Source: Actinomycetota bacterium
Lineage (GTDB): Bacteria; Actinomycetota; Acidimicrobiia; Acidimicrobiales; Iamiaceae
NCBI GenBank assembly: GCA_019639075.1
Contig: JAHBSO010000012.1
Location: 1-64,000 of the forward strand
Length of the DNA stretch: 64,000 bases
Direction of reading: 5' to 3'
Shown here: piece by piece, positions 14,336 through 23,144 of the stretch
Layout of the letters: each line of letters begins with the position of its first letter
Numbering within the stretch: position 1 is the stretch's first letter
Program-made: the position numbers and the translations under genes
Notes under the pieces: generated by a model
The model's input: the letters and a program-made list of their open reading frames with translations, nothing else
Told to the model about the DNA's origin: nothing
Databases searched by the model: none

Positions 14336-15928
14336 TCAGCCGATGTCGCGGTGGCTGATGCCGACGGCGGCGACGCCGGCCAGGGCGACCGTGACGGCAG
14401 CGAGCAGCGCCACCGGGAGCAGGTCGAAGGGGACCGCCGGCACGAGCGGCACGTGGGTGAAGGGCGAGACGTCCCGGGCCCATTGCGGGAGGTTGAGCGT
14501 CTCGCCGAGGTAGCCGATGACGGCGACGACCGCGACCCCGGCCCACGCGATCGCGCTCCACCCGGGCCGGACGCCGATCAGCGCGGCCGCGAACGCGCCG
14601 AGGACGAGCATCGGCGACACCATCGTGAGCGCGGATGCCAGGAGGGGCAGGACCTGACCGGCGTCGCCCGTCGACGTGGCGTAGCCGATGCCGGCGCCGA
14701 GGCCGCACAGGGCCATGATCAGGAACGTGCCGCCGGCGGCCACCGCCGCGTGGTCGAACAGCCAACGTCGTCGTCCCACCGGGGTTGCGAGCACCGGTGA
14801 GGCCCGGCCGTCGCGCTCCTCGCCCCTGGGTCGCAGCATCGAGCTGACGGTGTAGCCGGTGGCGATGATCGCCATCATCAGCATCATCGTGGCGAGGTAC
14901 GACTCGGTGATCGATCCCTGCCCGGCCTGGTCGAGGATCTGGGCCACGGCGTCGTTCTCGGCCAGCTGGTCGGCCTGGTCGGCGATCAGGCCGAGGAAGT
15001 ACCCGCTGATCAGCATGCCGACGCCCCACCCGATCACCGAACCGCGCTGGAGGCGGAGCGCGAGCGCCAACGGGCCGTCCAGCCGCGGCGACGCCTCGGT
15101 CCGTCCCGGTCGCTGGGGGAGGATGCCCGCCCCCAGGTCGCGGCGGGCCGAGAGGGTGACCGCGGCGCCGAACAGCGCGACCGCCGTCGCGAGGAGCAGG
15201 CCCAGCACCCACCACCGCTCGTCGGCGTAGGGCCGGACCGACTGGGCCCAGCCGAGCGGCGACAGCCAGCTCAACCGGCCGCTCCCGATGTCGCCGACGG
15301 CCCGGAGGATGAAGAACGCCCCGAGCGTCGCGCTCGCGGTCGACCGCGCCGAACGGGCGCTGCTCGCGACCTGGGCCGTGACCGCCGTGATGCCGACGAA
15401 GACCAGGCCGAGGCCGACGCCGGCGGCGGCGAACGCGATCGAGCCCGCGACCGGGAGCCCGACCACGGTCATCGCGATCGCCAGACCGATGCCGATCACG
15501 ACGTTCAGGAGGGCCACCCACGTTCCCGCGGCGGCGAGCGGCGCGAGGCGGCCGATGGGCGCCGCCCGCACCAGTTCGGCCCGGTCGCCGTCCTCCTCGG
15601 CGCGGGTGTGGCGCACGAGCATGAACACGCTCATCAGCGCGAACGCCACGTACGTGTACATCTCGACCTCGTTCATGACCACCGCGCCCTCGGTCGGCTC
15701 GGCGGCGGCCAGGCCGTACCCGGGGCCGGCGATTGCTTTCAGCGCCGCGTCCGCGGTGGCGACCTGCGCGTAGATCTGGCGCTCGGCGACGGTGCCGTAC
15801 AGCGAGAGCACGCTGAGGGCGCTGGCCAGGACGACGCCGATCATCGCCGCGAACCACACCGACCCGCGCACCCGGTCGAGGCGCAGCACGAAGCGGAGCT
15901 GGTGGCCGAACCCGGCGAAGGGCGTCAC
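14336..15928 (-). CDS. ABC exporter permease (polyketide-antibiotic exporter type)
   Basis: A 530-residue protein with about 12 hydrophobic segments, for example WFAAMIGVVLASALSVLSLY and ALLNVVIGIGLAIAMTVVGL, arranged as two similar halves. Cytoplasmic loops hold LVRHTRAEEDGDRAELVRAA and SSMLRPRGEERDGRASPVLA, the repeated 'EE-x-G-R-x-x-x-V-x-A-x-P-x-x-R' motif of the ABC-2-like exporters annotated as polyketide antibiotic exporters. It pairs with the ATPase upstream, overlapping it by GTGA. Substrate unknown, probably lipophilic. Confidence 0.82.
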   Translation of the reverse strand: MTPFAGFGHQLRFVLRLDRVRGSVWFAAMIGVVLASALSVLSLYGTVAERQIYAQVATADAALKAIAGPGYGLAAAEPTEGAVVMNEVEMYTYVAFALMSVFMLVRHTRAEEDGDRAELVRAAPIGRLAPLAAAGTWVALLNVVIGIGLAIAMTVVGLPVAGSIAFAAAGVGLGLVFVGITAVTAQVASSARSARSTASATLGAFFILRAVGDIGSGRLSWLSPLGWAQSVRPYADERWWVLGLLLATAVALFGAAVTLSARRDLGAGILPQRPGRTEASPRLDGPLALALRLQRGSVIGWGVGMLISGYFLGLIADQADQLAENDAVAQILDQAGQGSITESYLATMMLMMAIIATGYTVSSMLRPRGEERDGRASPVLATPVGRRRWLFDHAAVAAGGTFLIMALCGLGAGIGYATSTGDAGQVLPLLASALTMVSPMLVLGAFAAALIGVRPGWSAIAWAGVAVVAVIGYLGETLNLPQWARDVSPFTHVPLVPAVPFDLLPVALLAAVTVALAGVAAVGISHRDIG

Positions 15929-16821
15929 CCGTCGACGGGCTCGTCGCCGTACTCGCGCAGGAACAGCTCCTCGAGCGTCGGCGGCCGGCTGACGAGGGAG
16001 CGGATGCCGAGCCCGGCGAGGTGGCGCATCACCTCGGCGATCGCCGGGTCGTCGACCTCGAAGTGGACGTGGTCGACGTCGCGCCGGAACGAGTGCACGC
16101 CCTCGAGGTCCTCGAGTCCCGTGATCGGTTCGTCGGTGGAGACCGTCATGCTCGTACGGGTCGTGGTGCGCAGGTCGCTGAGCGTCCCCGACTGCACCGC
16201 CCGGCCCTGGCGGATGATCGTCACCCGGTCGCACAGCTTCTCGACCTCGGCGAGGATGTGGCTCGACAGCAGGATCGTGCGGCCCTCGCTGGCCATCTCC
16301 CGGATGCAGTCCTGGAAGATCGTCTCCATCAGCGGATCGAGGCCCGACGTCGGCTCGTCGAGGATGATCAGCTCGGCGCTCGAGGACAGCGCGGTCACGA
16401 GTGCGACCTTCTGGCGGTTGCCCTTCGAGTAGGTGCTCGCGCGCTTTCGGGGGTCGAGCTCGAAGCGCTCGATCAGGTCGTCGCGGCGTCGGGTGTCGAG
16501 GTCGCCGCGGAGCCGGGCGAAGTAGTCGATGATCTCGCCGCCGGAGAGGTTGGGCCACAGGCTCACGTCGCCGGGCACGTATGCGAGGCGACGGTGGAGG
16601 GCGACGGCGTCGCGCCACGGGTCGCCACCGAGCAGCTCGACCCGACCCCGGTCCTGGCGGATGAGCCCGAGCAGGATCCGGATGGTCACCGACTTCCCGG
16701 CGCCGTTGGGACCCAGGTAGGCGTGGACCTCGCCGGTGCGCACCTCGAGGTCGAGGCCGTCGAGTGCCTGGGTCGAGCCGAAGGTCTTGACGACCCCTTC
16801 GAGCGAGATCGCCGTGGTCAC
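15925..16821 (-). CDS. ABC transporter ATPase of the drug/lipid exporter
   Basis: A 298-residue ATPase: Walker A LGPNGAGKSVT, Q-loop region LAYVPGDVSLWPNL, signature-region STYSKGNRQKVALVTAL, Walker B ELIILDEPTSGLD, and the switch histidine in LLSSHILAEVE. The C-terminal 80 residues form the extra alpha-beta domain seen in DrrA-like exporters. The signature reads YSKGNRQKV rather than LSGGQ, which is usual for this subgroup. The GTG start overlaps the glutaminase stop and its stop overlaps the permease start. Confidence 0.88.
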   Translation of the reverse strand: MTTAISLEGVVKTFGSTQALDGLDLEVRTGEVHAYLGPNGAGKSVTIRILLGLIRQDRGRVELLGGDPWRDAVALHRRLAYVPGDVSLWPNLSGGEIIDYFARLRGDLDTRRRDDLIERFELDPRKRASTYSKGNRQKVALVTALSSSAELIILDEPTSGLDPLMETIFQDCIREMASEGRTILLSSHILAEVEKLCDRVTIIRQGRAVQSGTLSDLRTTTRTSMTVSTDEPITGLEDLEGVHSFRRDVDHVHFEVDDPAIAEVMRHLAGLGIRSLVSRPPTLEELFLREYGDEPVDG

Positions 16822-18047
16822 CGATCCGGGCCGATCGTGAGGATCTGGCGGGCAGACCCCCGCGTCCGATCGACGGCCTCGCCCAGGAGCTGGCGGGCCA
16901 CGCCGGTGATCCGCGTGACGTCGGTGAGGTCGACGGTGAGCACGGCCACGCCGGACGCGGTGGCCTCGATGCGGTCGATCTCGTGGAGCACCTGCTCGAC
17001 GGCCACGAAGTCCAGCTCGCCGCGGAGGCGCAGGAGCACCGCGTCCGTGCCGGCATCCTCGACGACGTCGGCGATGGGCGAGGCCGGTGCGCTCGGGTGG
17101 GCGAGCAAGTGGCCGCCGTACTCCTCGCTGAGGCGGCGCAGCATGGCGACGCCCCGGGCGCTGTTGCCGGCGGCGTCGAGGGGCGGGGCGAAGGTCCCCA
17201 CGCCGAACTGTCCGGGCTTCACCGCGACGATCCCGCCGCCCACGCCGGACTTCGCGGGGAACCCGACGGTGACGCCCCACTCGCCGGAGCGGTCGTACAT
17301 GCCGCACGACCCCATGAGCGAGAGGGTGTCCTGCGCCGACTCCGGGTCGGTCACCCGCTCGCCGGTGATCGGGTTCACGCCGTCGTTGGCGAGCGTGGCG
17401 CCCATGACGGCGAGGTCCCCGGCGGTGACCTCCACGGCGCACTGGCGGAAGTACACGTCGGTGGCGTCGTCCACCTCGCGGGGGAGGAGCCCGGTCGAGC
17501 GCATCAGCGACGCCAGCGCCCGGTTGCGGTGCCCGGTGTCGGCCTCCGACGCGTGCACGGCCTCGTCGACCGACAGCGCACGCCCCGCGAACCGGGACAG
17601 GCCGTCGAGGACCACGTCGAAGCGCGACGCGGGCGTCGCCCCGTCGACCAGGGCCGACACCATGATGGCGCCGGCGTTGATCATCGGGTTGGCCGGGCGA
17701 CCGGCGTCGTCGAGGCTGATGGCGTTGAACGGCTCTCCGCTCGGCTCGAAGCCGACCCTCCGGTGCAGTGCCTCGCGGCCGAGGCGGGCATGGACCAGCG
17801 CGTAGACGAACGGCTTGCTGATCGACTGGATCGTGAACCGCGCTTCGGCGTCGCCGGCGTCGTAGCGGTGGCCGAGGACGCTCACCAGGCTCATCCCGAC
17901 GAGATCGGGATCGGCGTGGGACAGCTCGGGGATGTAGTCGGCGACGTGGCCCTCGTCGATGGTCCTCGCCGTCTCCACGACCCGTCCCAGGCCGTCGCGC
18001 ACCGAGGCGGCGCCGACCTGGGCGCTGCTCATGGTGCGGACGGTCAT
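16818..18047 (-). CDS. glsA: Glutaminase with C-terminal STAS domain
   Basis: A 409-residue protein. The serine-dependent glutaminase core shows FTIQSISKPFVYAL (Ser75 and Lys78 as S-x-x-K catalytic pair), NPMINAGAI, and FPAKSGVGGG. It hydrolyses glutamine to glutamate and ammonia. After about residue 310 a STAS domain follows (LLRLRGELDFVAVEQVLHEI ... LTVDLTDVTRITGVARQLLG), the anti-sigma-antagonist-like module; such fusions are known in actinobacteria. It begins by an ATGA overlap with the hotdog gene, in an operon otherwise devoted to regulation and export, which is unexpected for nitrogen metabolism. Confidence 0.9.
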   Translation of the reverse strand: MTVRTMSSAQVGAASVRDGLGRVVETARTIDEGHVADYIPELSHADPDLVGMSLVSVLGHRYDAGDAEARFTIQSISKPFVYALVHARLGREALHRRVGFEPSGEPFNAISLDDAGRPANPMINAGAIMVSALVDGATPASRFDVVLDGLSRFAGRALSVDEAVHASEADTGHRNRALASLMRSTGLLPREVDDATDVYFRQCAVEVTAGDLAVMGATLANDGVNPITGERVTDPESAQDTLSLMGSCGMYDRSGEWGVTVGFPAKSGVGGGIVAVKPGQFGVGTFAPPLDAAGNSARGVAMLRRLSEEYGGHLLAHPSAPASPIADVVEDAGTDAVLLRLRGELDFVAVEQVLHEIDRIEATASGVAVLTVDLTDVTRITGVARQLLGEAVDRTRGSARQILTIGPDR

Positions 18048-18844
18048 GGGACCACCGTGCCACGGACGTGGACCAGCGTGACGACCGTGTCGGTCGACGC
18101 GTCGATCAGTTCGACCACGGCGAACGCGTCGGCGCCGGTCCCGACGACGTCGGTGCGGGTGCGGATCGGCCCGGCGCCGGTCCGGGTGAGGTAGCGCAGG
18201 TCGAGGTCGGTCACGAACACGGGTGCGTCGGCGCGGTGCGAGAGTGCGTCCTCGGCGGCCGCCTCGGCGACGAGCGCGGTCATGGCTCCCTGGAGGGTGC
18301 CGGCGAGGTTGCGCAGCGCGGGCGTCAGCTCGACCTCGACCTCGCCTGCGGCGGCGTCGATCACCCGGATGCCGGCCGCGTCGCGCACCGGCACCTCCAG
18401 CGGGGGGAGCGTGCCGAAGCGGTCGACGATCTCCTCGATCGGCACCGAGACCATCGGGGGATCGCCCGCCTTGTGGGCGACGTGGGTGAAGCCGGCGGCG
18501 CCGTCGCCCATCGGGGCGCCGTCCCCGTCGACGAGCGAGACCCTCGCGGTGGCCGATCGTCCACCGCGACGCAGCACGCGGTGGCGGGCGACGACGAGCT
18601 CCGGCGCCGGGACCGCGGCCGCTCGGACGGTCATGTCGGTGGTGAGGGTCCACGCGTCGGCCCGCTGGAGCGGGATTCCGGTGACGCAGTCGACGAGGTA
18701 CGACAGGACGCTGGTGCGGACGCACCCGAGGTGGAGCACCTCGGGCGTGGGCTCGAGGTCGATGATCAGCTCGCCGTCGACCACCCGGGCCAGCGCTCCG
18801 AGGCGGCCGGGCAGGTTGTCGTCGGAGACCGGGAGGTCGGTCAC
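18044..18844 (-). CDS. Tandem hotdog-fold protein (PaaI-like thioesterase)
   Basis: A 266-residue protein made of two related halves of about 130 residues. The second half has LRNLAGTLQGAMTALVAEAA and RYLTRTGAGPIRTRTDVV, which resemble the helix and strand of PaaI/thioesterase hotdog domains; the first half has LGCVRTSVLSYLVDCVTG and RRGGRSATARVSLVD. Double-hotdog proteins are acyl-CoA thioesterases or hydratases. The GTG start overlaps the tetR stop (GTGA). Which acyl group is handled is unknown. Confidence 0.75.
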   Translation of the reverse strand: MTDLPVSDDNLPGRLGALARVVDGELIIDLEPTPEVLHLGCVRTSVLSYLVDCVTGIPLQRADAWTLTTDMTVRAAAVPAPELVVARHRVLRRGGRSATARVSLVDGDGAPMGDGAAGFTHVAHKAGDPPMVSVPIEEIVDRFGTLPPLEVPVRDAAGIRVIDAAAGEVEVELTPALRNLAGTLQGAMTALVAEAAAEDALSHRADAPVFVTDLDLRYLTRTGAGPIRTRTDVVGTGADAFAVVELIDASTDTVVTLVHVRGTVVP

Positions 18845-19479
18845 CGAGGGGCCCCGACCTCGACCCGGGCGAGCCGTTCGCCGAAGCCGGCTTCCAGGAG
18901 GTGGAAGGCCTCGTCGACCGCCGGGGCCAGCGGTTCGGTCGAGCCCCGCTGGATCCACCGGTCGATCACCGTGCGGGACACCGCGGCGACGCAGGCCACG
19001 AGCAGCCGGGGGAGCGGGTCGTCGTCGGGATCCAGGCCGAGCCGGTCGGCCACGAAGGGGAGGAGGGACTCTTCGAGGTGGGGTCGGCGTTCGAGGTTGC
19101 GCTGCTGCAGGATCGGGTTGGCCTCGATGATCCGGCTGCGGGCGACGACCTCGTCGGGGTCGCCGATGAACAGCGTCGCCAGGTCGACGGTGACCACGGC
19201 GAGCGAGGCGAGGACCGGCTCGTCGACCGGTCGGGCATCGAGCGCTTCGCGGAGGGCCTCGGCCATGTCGTCGACCCCACCGAGGACGAGGTCCTCCTTG
19301 GAGGTGAAGTAGCGGTAGAAGGTGCGGTTCGACACGTCGGCCTCGGCGGCGATCTCCTCCACCGTGACGTGGTCGTAGCCCCGTTCGAGGAACAGGCGGA
19401 TGGCGATGCGCTGGAGGTCGTCGTGGGTGCGCTGCTTCTTGCGCTCCCGCAGGCCCGGCCGAGCCTCGCTCTCGCCCAT
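18841..19479 (-). CDS. TetR-family regulator
   Basis: A 212-residue protein. RIAIRLFLERGYDHVTVEEI and AAEADVSNRTFYRYFTSKED form the TetR DNA-binding domain (about residues 18-65), and the rest is the helical ligand-binding domain. ATG at 19479 gives the normal start (MGESEARPGLRERKKQRTHD). It heads the minus-strand operon and is divergent from the MMPL gene; the 106 bases between them carry a palindrome, so it probably represses both. The ligand may be the exported compound. Confidence 0.88.
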   Translation of the reverse strand: MGESEARPGLRERKKQRTHDDLQRIAIRLFLERGYDHVTVEEIAAEADVSNRTFYRYFTSKEDLVLGGVDDMAEALREALDARPVDEPVLASLAVVTVDLATLFIGDPDEVVARSRIIEANPILQQRNLERRPHLEESLLPFVADRLGLDPDDDPLPRLLVACVAAVSRTVIDRWIQRGSTEPLAPAVDEAFHLLEAGFGERLARVEVGAPR

Positions 19480-19535
19480 CGGCTCACTGTACGGGGGCGA
19501 CGGTGTCCGGGCCGGTTGGGAGCGGCGCACCGCGG

Positions 19536-19572
19536 TGACAGACGTCATGTGTGCATTTTGGCAGACCTGTCA
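19536..19572. promoter_or_regulatory. Putative TetR operator and MMPL promoter
   Basis: TGACAG at 19536-19541 and CTGTCA at 19567-19572 form an inverted pair; inside it, ACAGACGTCATGT is a near-palindrome centred on GACGTC. It lies between the divergent tetR and MMPL starts, 14 bases before the MMPL ATG. Binding is inferred from position only. Confidence 0.45.
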
Positions 19573-19585
19573 TAACTTGGCCAGC

Positions 19586-21793
19586 ATGTCGAAGTACCTG
19601 TACCGCCTGGGCCACTGGTGCGTGCGCCGTCGCCGATCCGTGCTGGCGGCGTGGGTCGTCGTCCTGATCGGCGTGGGCGTGCTCGCCGGCACGGTCGGCG
19701 GTGCGCTCAGCGACCAGTTCTCGATCCCCGGCACCGAGTCGCAGCGGGCCATGGACCTGCTCGAGGAGCGCTTCCCGCAGGCCACCGGCTCGTCGGCCCG
19801 GGTCGTCTTCGCGGTCGAGGACGGCGCCCGGCTCGACGACGCCACGGCGAGGGCCGGCATCGAGGCCACCCTCGCGGAGCTGGCCGAGGCGCCCGGCGTG
19901 ATCAACGTGTCGGACCCGTTCACGACCGGCGCGATCTCGCCGGAGGGCACCATCGGCTTCGCCGACGTCCGTTACGCCACGTCGGCCAACGAGGTCACCG
20001 ACGCGCAGCTCGACGCCCTCTACGAGGCGTCGGCCCCGGCGGTCGAGGCCGGCGTGCAGGTCGAGCACGGCGGCGAGGTCCAGCGCCAGGAGGTCGAGAC
20101 CCACACGTCCGAGATGATCGGCCTCGGGGTCGCGATCGTCGTCCTGCTCTTCTCGTTCGGTTCACTCGTCGCCATGGGCATCCCGATCGTCACCGCGCTG
20201 ATCGGCGTCGGCATCGGCCTGTCGGGCATCACGGTCGTGGCCGGGCTGACCGACGTGTCGTCGTCCGCGCCGACCCTCGCCACCATGATCGGCCTGGCCG
20301 TGGGCATCGACTACGCCCTGTTCATCGTCACCCGGCACCGTCAGAACCTCGGTGAGGGCCACGACGTCGCCGAGTCGGCCGCCCGGGCCACCGCCACCGC
20401 GGGCGGGGCCGTTGTGTTCGCCGGCATGACCGTCGTGATCGCGCTGCTCGGCGTGCTGGTCATCGGGATCCCGTTCCTGACCGCCATGGGGTTGGGGGCC
20501 GCGCTCACCGTCTTCCTCGCCGTGGCGATCGCCGTCACGCTGCTGCCGGCCATGCTCGGCTTCGCCGGCACGAACATCGACCGGTGGCGCATCGGTCGGG
20601 CCCGCACCGGCTCGGCCGAGGAGGCGCAGGCCAGCCTGAGCGGTCGCTTCGCCCGCCGGGTGATCGCTCACCCGGGACGGTCGCTGGTCGGCGGCCTGGT
20701 GATCATCGCCGTGCTCTCGATCCCGATCTTCTCGCTCCGCCTCGGCATGCCCGACTCCGGGGCGGCCCCGGCCGACACCACCCAGCGCAAGGCCTACGAC
20801 CTCCTGGCCGAGGGCTTCGGGCCCGGGTTCAACGGGCCGCTCATGGTCGTGATCGACACGTCCGGGTCGGCCGACCCGGCGGCCGCGGTCGCCCGCACCG
20901 TCACGGACATCGAGGCCGATCCCGGCGTGCACGCCGTCGGCGAGCCCGTCACCAACCCGGCCGGCGACACCACGATCCTGTCGGTGATCCCGGAGACGTC
21001 GCCGTCGTCGGAGGCCACCGAGGAGCTGGTCCACCACCTCCGCAGCGACGTCACCTCTTCGATCACTGCCGAGACCGGTGCCGACGTCGCCATCGCCGGG
21101 CACACCTCGGTCCTCATCGACGTCGCCGACAAGATGGCCGACGCCCTGCCGCTGTTCATGGCGCTCGTCATCGGTCTCACGATGGTGCTGCTGTTGGCCG
21201 TCTTCCGGTCGATCCTCGTGCCGATCAAGGCCGCGATCGCCATCCTGCTGAGCATCGCCGCCAGCTTCGGCGTGCTCGTCGCGGTGTTCCAGTGGGGTTG
21301 GCTCAAGGACCTCATCGGTCTGCACGAGACGGTCCCGGTCATCAGCTTCCTACCGCTGCTGATGTTCGCGATCCTCTTCGGGCTCTCGATGGACTACGAG
21401 GTCTTCATCCTCTCCCGCATCCGCGAGGACTACGTGCGCACCGGCGACGCCCGGGGGTCGGTGCTGAGTGGCCTCACCAGCTCCGCCCGGGTCATCACCG
21501 CCGCCGCGCTCATCATGATCAGCGTGTTCGCCAGCTTCGTCCTCGGCGACGACGCCACGATCAAGATGTTCGGGATCGGCTTCGCCACCGCCGTGCTGCT
21601 CGACGCCACCGTCGTCCGCATGATCATCGTCCCGGCCACGATGGTGCTGTTCGGCGACCGGGCGTGGTGGCTCCCCGAGTGGCTCGACCGCCGCCTCCCC
21701 GACCTCGACGTCGAGGGCGAGCACCTCATCGAGGCCCTCGACCACCACGACGACGACACCTCGGCGGAGGAGCGCGACCTCGTCGGCGTCTGA
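19586..21793 (+). CDS. MMPL-family RND transporter
   Basis: A 735-residue membrane protein of the MmpL/RND type. It has two sets of transmembrane helices with the conserved GLAVGIDYALFIVTRHR and ILFGLSMDYEVFILSRIRED signatures; the Asp-Tyr pairs belong to the proton relay. Between helix 1 and 2 and in the second half are large extracytoplasmic domains. MMPL proteins export lipids or siderophores in actinobacteria. It is smaller than mycobacterial MmpL and lacks their C-terminal extension. It is divergent from the tetR-led operon that also encodes an ABC exporter, suggesting a shared inducer. Confidence 0.9.
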   Translation: MSKYLYRLGHWCVRRRRSVLAAWVVVLIGVGVLAGTVGGALSDQFSIPGTESQRAMDLLEERFPQATGSSARVVFAVEDGARLDDATARAGIEATLAELAEAPGVINVSDPFTTGAISPEGTIGFADVRYATSANEVTDAQLDALYEASAPAVEAGVQVEHGGEVQRQEVETHTSEMIGLGVAIVVLLFSFGSLVAMGIPIVTALIGVGIGLSGITVVAGLTDVSSSAPTLATMIGLAVGIDYALFIVTRHRQNLGEGHDVAESAARATATAGGAVVFAGMTVVIALLGVLVIGIPFLTAMGLGAALTVFLAVAIAVTLLPAMLGFAGTNIDRWRIGRARTGSAEEAQASLSGRFARRVIAHPGRSLVGGLVIIAVLSIPIFSLRLGMPDSGAAPADTTQRKAYDLLAEGFGPGFNGPLMVVIDTSGSADPAAAVARTVTDIEADPGVHAVGEPVTNPAGDTTILSVIPETSPSSEATEELVHHLRSDVTSSITAETGADVAIAGHTSVLIDVADKMADALPLFMALVIGLTMVLLLAVFRSILVPIKAAIAILLSIAASFGVLVAVFQWGWLKDLIGLHETVPVISFLPLLMFAILFGLSMDYEVFILSRIREDYVRTGDARGSVLSGLTSSARVITAAALIMISVFASFVLGDDATIKMFGIGFATAVLLDATVVRMIIVPATMVLFGDRAWWLPEWLDRRLPDLDVEGEHLIEALDHHDDDTSAEERDLVGV

Positions 21794-21808
21794 GGTCACC
21801 GGCGAGAA

Positions 21809-21825
21809 GGTTGACTGAATCAACC
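21809..21825. promoter_or_regulatory. Regulon operator site A with overlapping promoter
   Basis: GGTTGACTGAATCAACC, arms GGTTGA and TCAACC with a 5-base centre. TTGACT inside it serves as a good -35 box, with TAGAGT at 21833-21838 as -10 (16-bp spacer). A bound regulator would cover the -35 of the acyl-CoA dehydrogenase promoter. It is one of seven such sites in the window. Confidence 0.75.
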
Positions 21826-21866
21826 GAATCGCTAGAGTGTCCGGGGCACGACGGAGGAGCTCGGCC

Positions 21867-23105
21867 TTGGACTTCGACGACACGCCTGCGGAGGCGGCCT
21901 TCCGGGCGACTGCACGCACGTGGCTCGAGGCCAACGCGCCGCGGCGGACCGCGCCGGCGCCCCTCTGGCGCGACGCCGACGACACCGACCACATGGACGA
22001 CGTCCGGGCCTGGCAGCGCCGGCTCTTCGACGAAGGTTGGGCCGGCATCACCTGGCCCGCCGCGCACGGCGGTCGCGGCGGCAGCGCCGTCGAGCAGGCC
22101 ATCTTCAACGAGGAGCAGGCCGACTTCGACGTCACGCAGGGTCCCCTCACCGTGGGGCTCGGCATGGTGGGCCCCACGCTCATCGCCCACGGCACCCCGC
22201 AGCAGCAGGCTCGGTTCCTTCCACCGCTCCTCCGGGGCGCCGAGGTGTGGTGCCAGCTGTTCTCCGAGCCCGACGCCGGCTCGGACCTCGCGGCCGTGGC
22301 CACCCGTGCCCGTCGGGCCGACGGCCGGTGGGTGGTGGACGGGCAGAAGGTCTGGACGTCCGGGGCCCAGGTCAGCGACTGGGGCCTGCTGGTGGCCCGG
22401 ACCGACCCGTCGGTCCCCAAGCACGCCGGGCTGACCTGCTTCCTGGTCGACATGCGCACCCCCGGCGTCGACGTGCGGCCGCTGCACCAGGCGACCGGCA
22501 CCGCCCACTTCAACGAGGTGTTCCTCAGCGACGTGGCCGTGCCGGACGACTGCGTGCTGGGCGAGGTCGACGGCGGGTGGACGGTCGCGCTGACGATGTT
22601 GACCAGCGAGCGCTCGGCCATCGGCGGCGGTCGGGCGGGGGCGAACTGGGACGCGGTCGTCGACCTGGCCCGGGCACACGGGCGCACGGGCGATCCGGTG
22701 GTCCGACAGCGCCTCGCCGAGGTGTACACGCGCTTCGAGGTGCTGCGGTTCCTGCGCCTCCGGGCCCAGACGGCCCGCAGCCAGGGCCGACCGCCGGGAC
22801 CCGAGGTGTCGGTGCTCAAGCTGCTCGTGTCGCGCCAGGCGTCGGCGCTGGGCGACCTCGCGCTCGAGCTGGCCGGTCCGGCCGGGATGCTGGACTCGGA
22901 CTGGGCCAAGCAGCTCCTGAACCAGTACAGCATCCGCATCGGCGGCGGGACCGACGAGGTCCAGCGCAACGTGGTCGGGGAGCGGGTCCTCGGGCTGCCC
23001 GCGGAGCCCCGGGCCGACCGGGGCGTGGCGTTCCGCGACCTCGCCCGGGGACGACCGGCCGAGGGTGTGACCAACCGCACGCAAATGGTTGACTCGATCA
23101 ACTGA
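21867..23105 (+). CDS. Acyl-CoA dehydrogenase family protein
   Basis: A 412-residue FAD enzyme; the TTG at 21867 follows GGAGG at good spacing. Motifs: WCQLFSEPDAGSDLA, WVVDGQKVWTSG, FLVDMRTPGVDVRPL, and the end GGGTDEVQRNVVGERVLGLP. The position of the usual catalytic Glu ('Y-E-G-T') is Gly; Glu248 in LTSERSAIGG matches the site used by isovaleryl-CoA dehydrogenase. Such sequences are common among FadE subunits of actinobacterial steroid or branched-acyl catabolism. It sits behind operator A, and its last codons contain operator B. Confidence 0.88.
   Translation: MDFDDTPAEAAFRATARTWLEANAPRRTAPAPLWRDADDTDHMDDVRAWQRRLFDEGWAGITWPAAHGGRGGSAVEQAIFNEEQADFDVTQGPLTVGLGMVGPTLIAHGTPQQQARFLPPLLRGAEVWCQLFSEPDAGSDLAAVATRARRADGRWVVDGQKVWTSGAQVSDWGLLVARTDPSVPKHAGLTCFLVDMRTPGVDVRPLHQATGTAHFNEVFLSDVAVPDDCVLGEVDGGWTVALTMLTSERSAIGGGRAGANWDAVVDLARAHGRTGDPVVRQRLAEVYTRFEVLRFLRLRAQTARSQGRPPGPEVSVLKLLVSRQASALGDLALELAGPAGMLDSDWAKQLLNQYSIRIGGGTDEVQRNVVGERVLGLPAEPRADRGVAFRDLARGRPAEGVTNRTQMVDSIN
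23087..23103. promoter_or_regulatory. Regulon operator site B
   Basis: GGTTGACTCGATCAACT, overlapping the final codons and stop of the dehydrogenase gene. TTGACT at 23089-23094 can act as -35 with TACGGT at 23112-23117 (17-bp spacer) as -10 for the substrate-binding-protein gene at 23145. Confidence 0.7.
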
Positions 23106-23144
23106 CCGGCGTACGGTGCCGGCAGCCGAACGCGAGGAGCAGGG

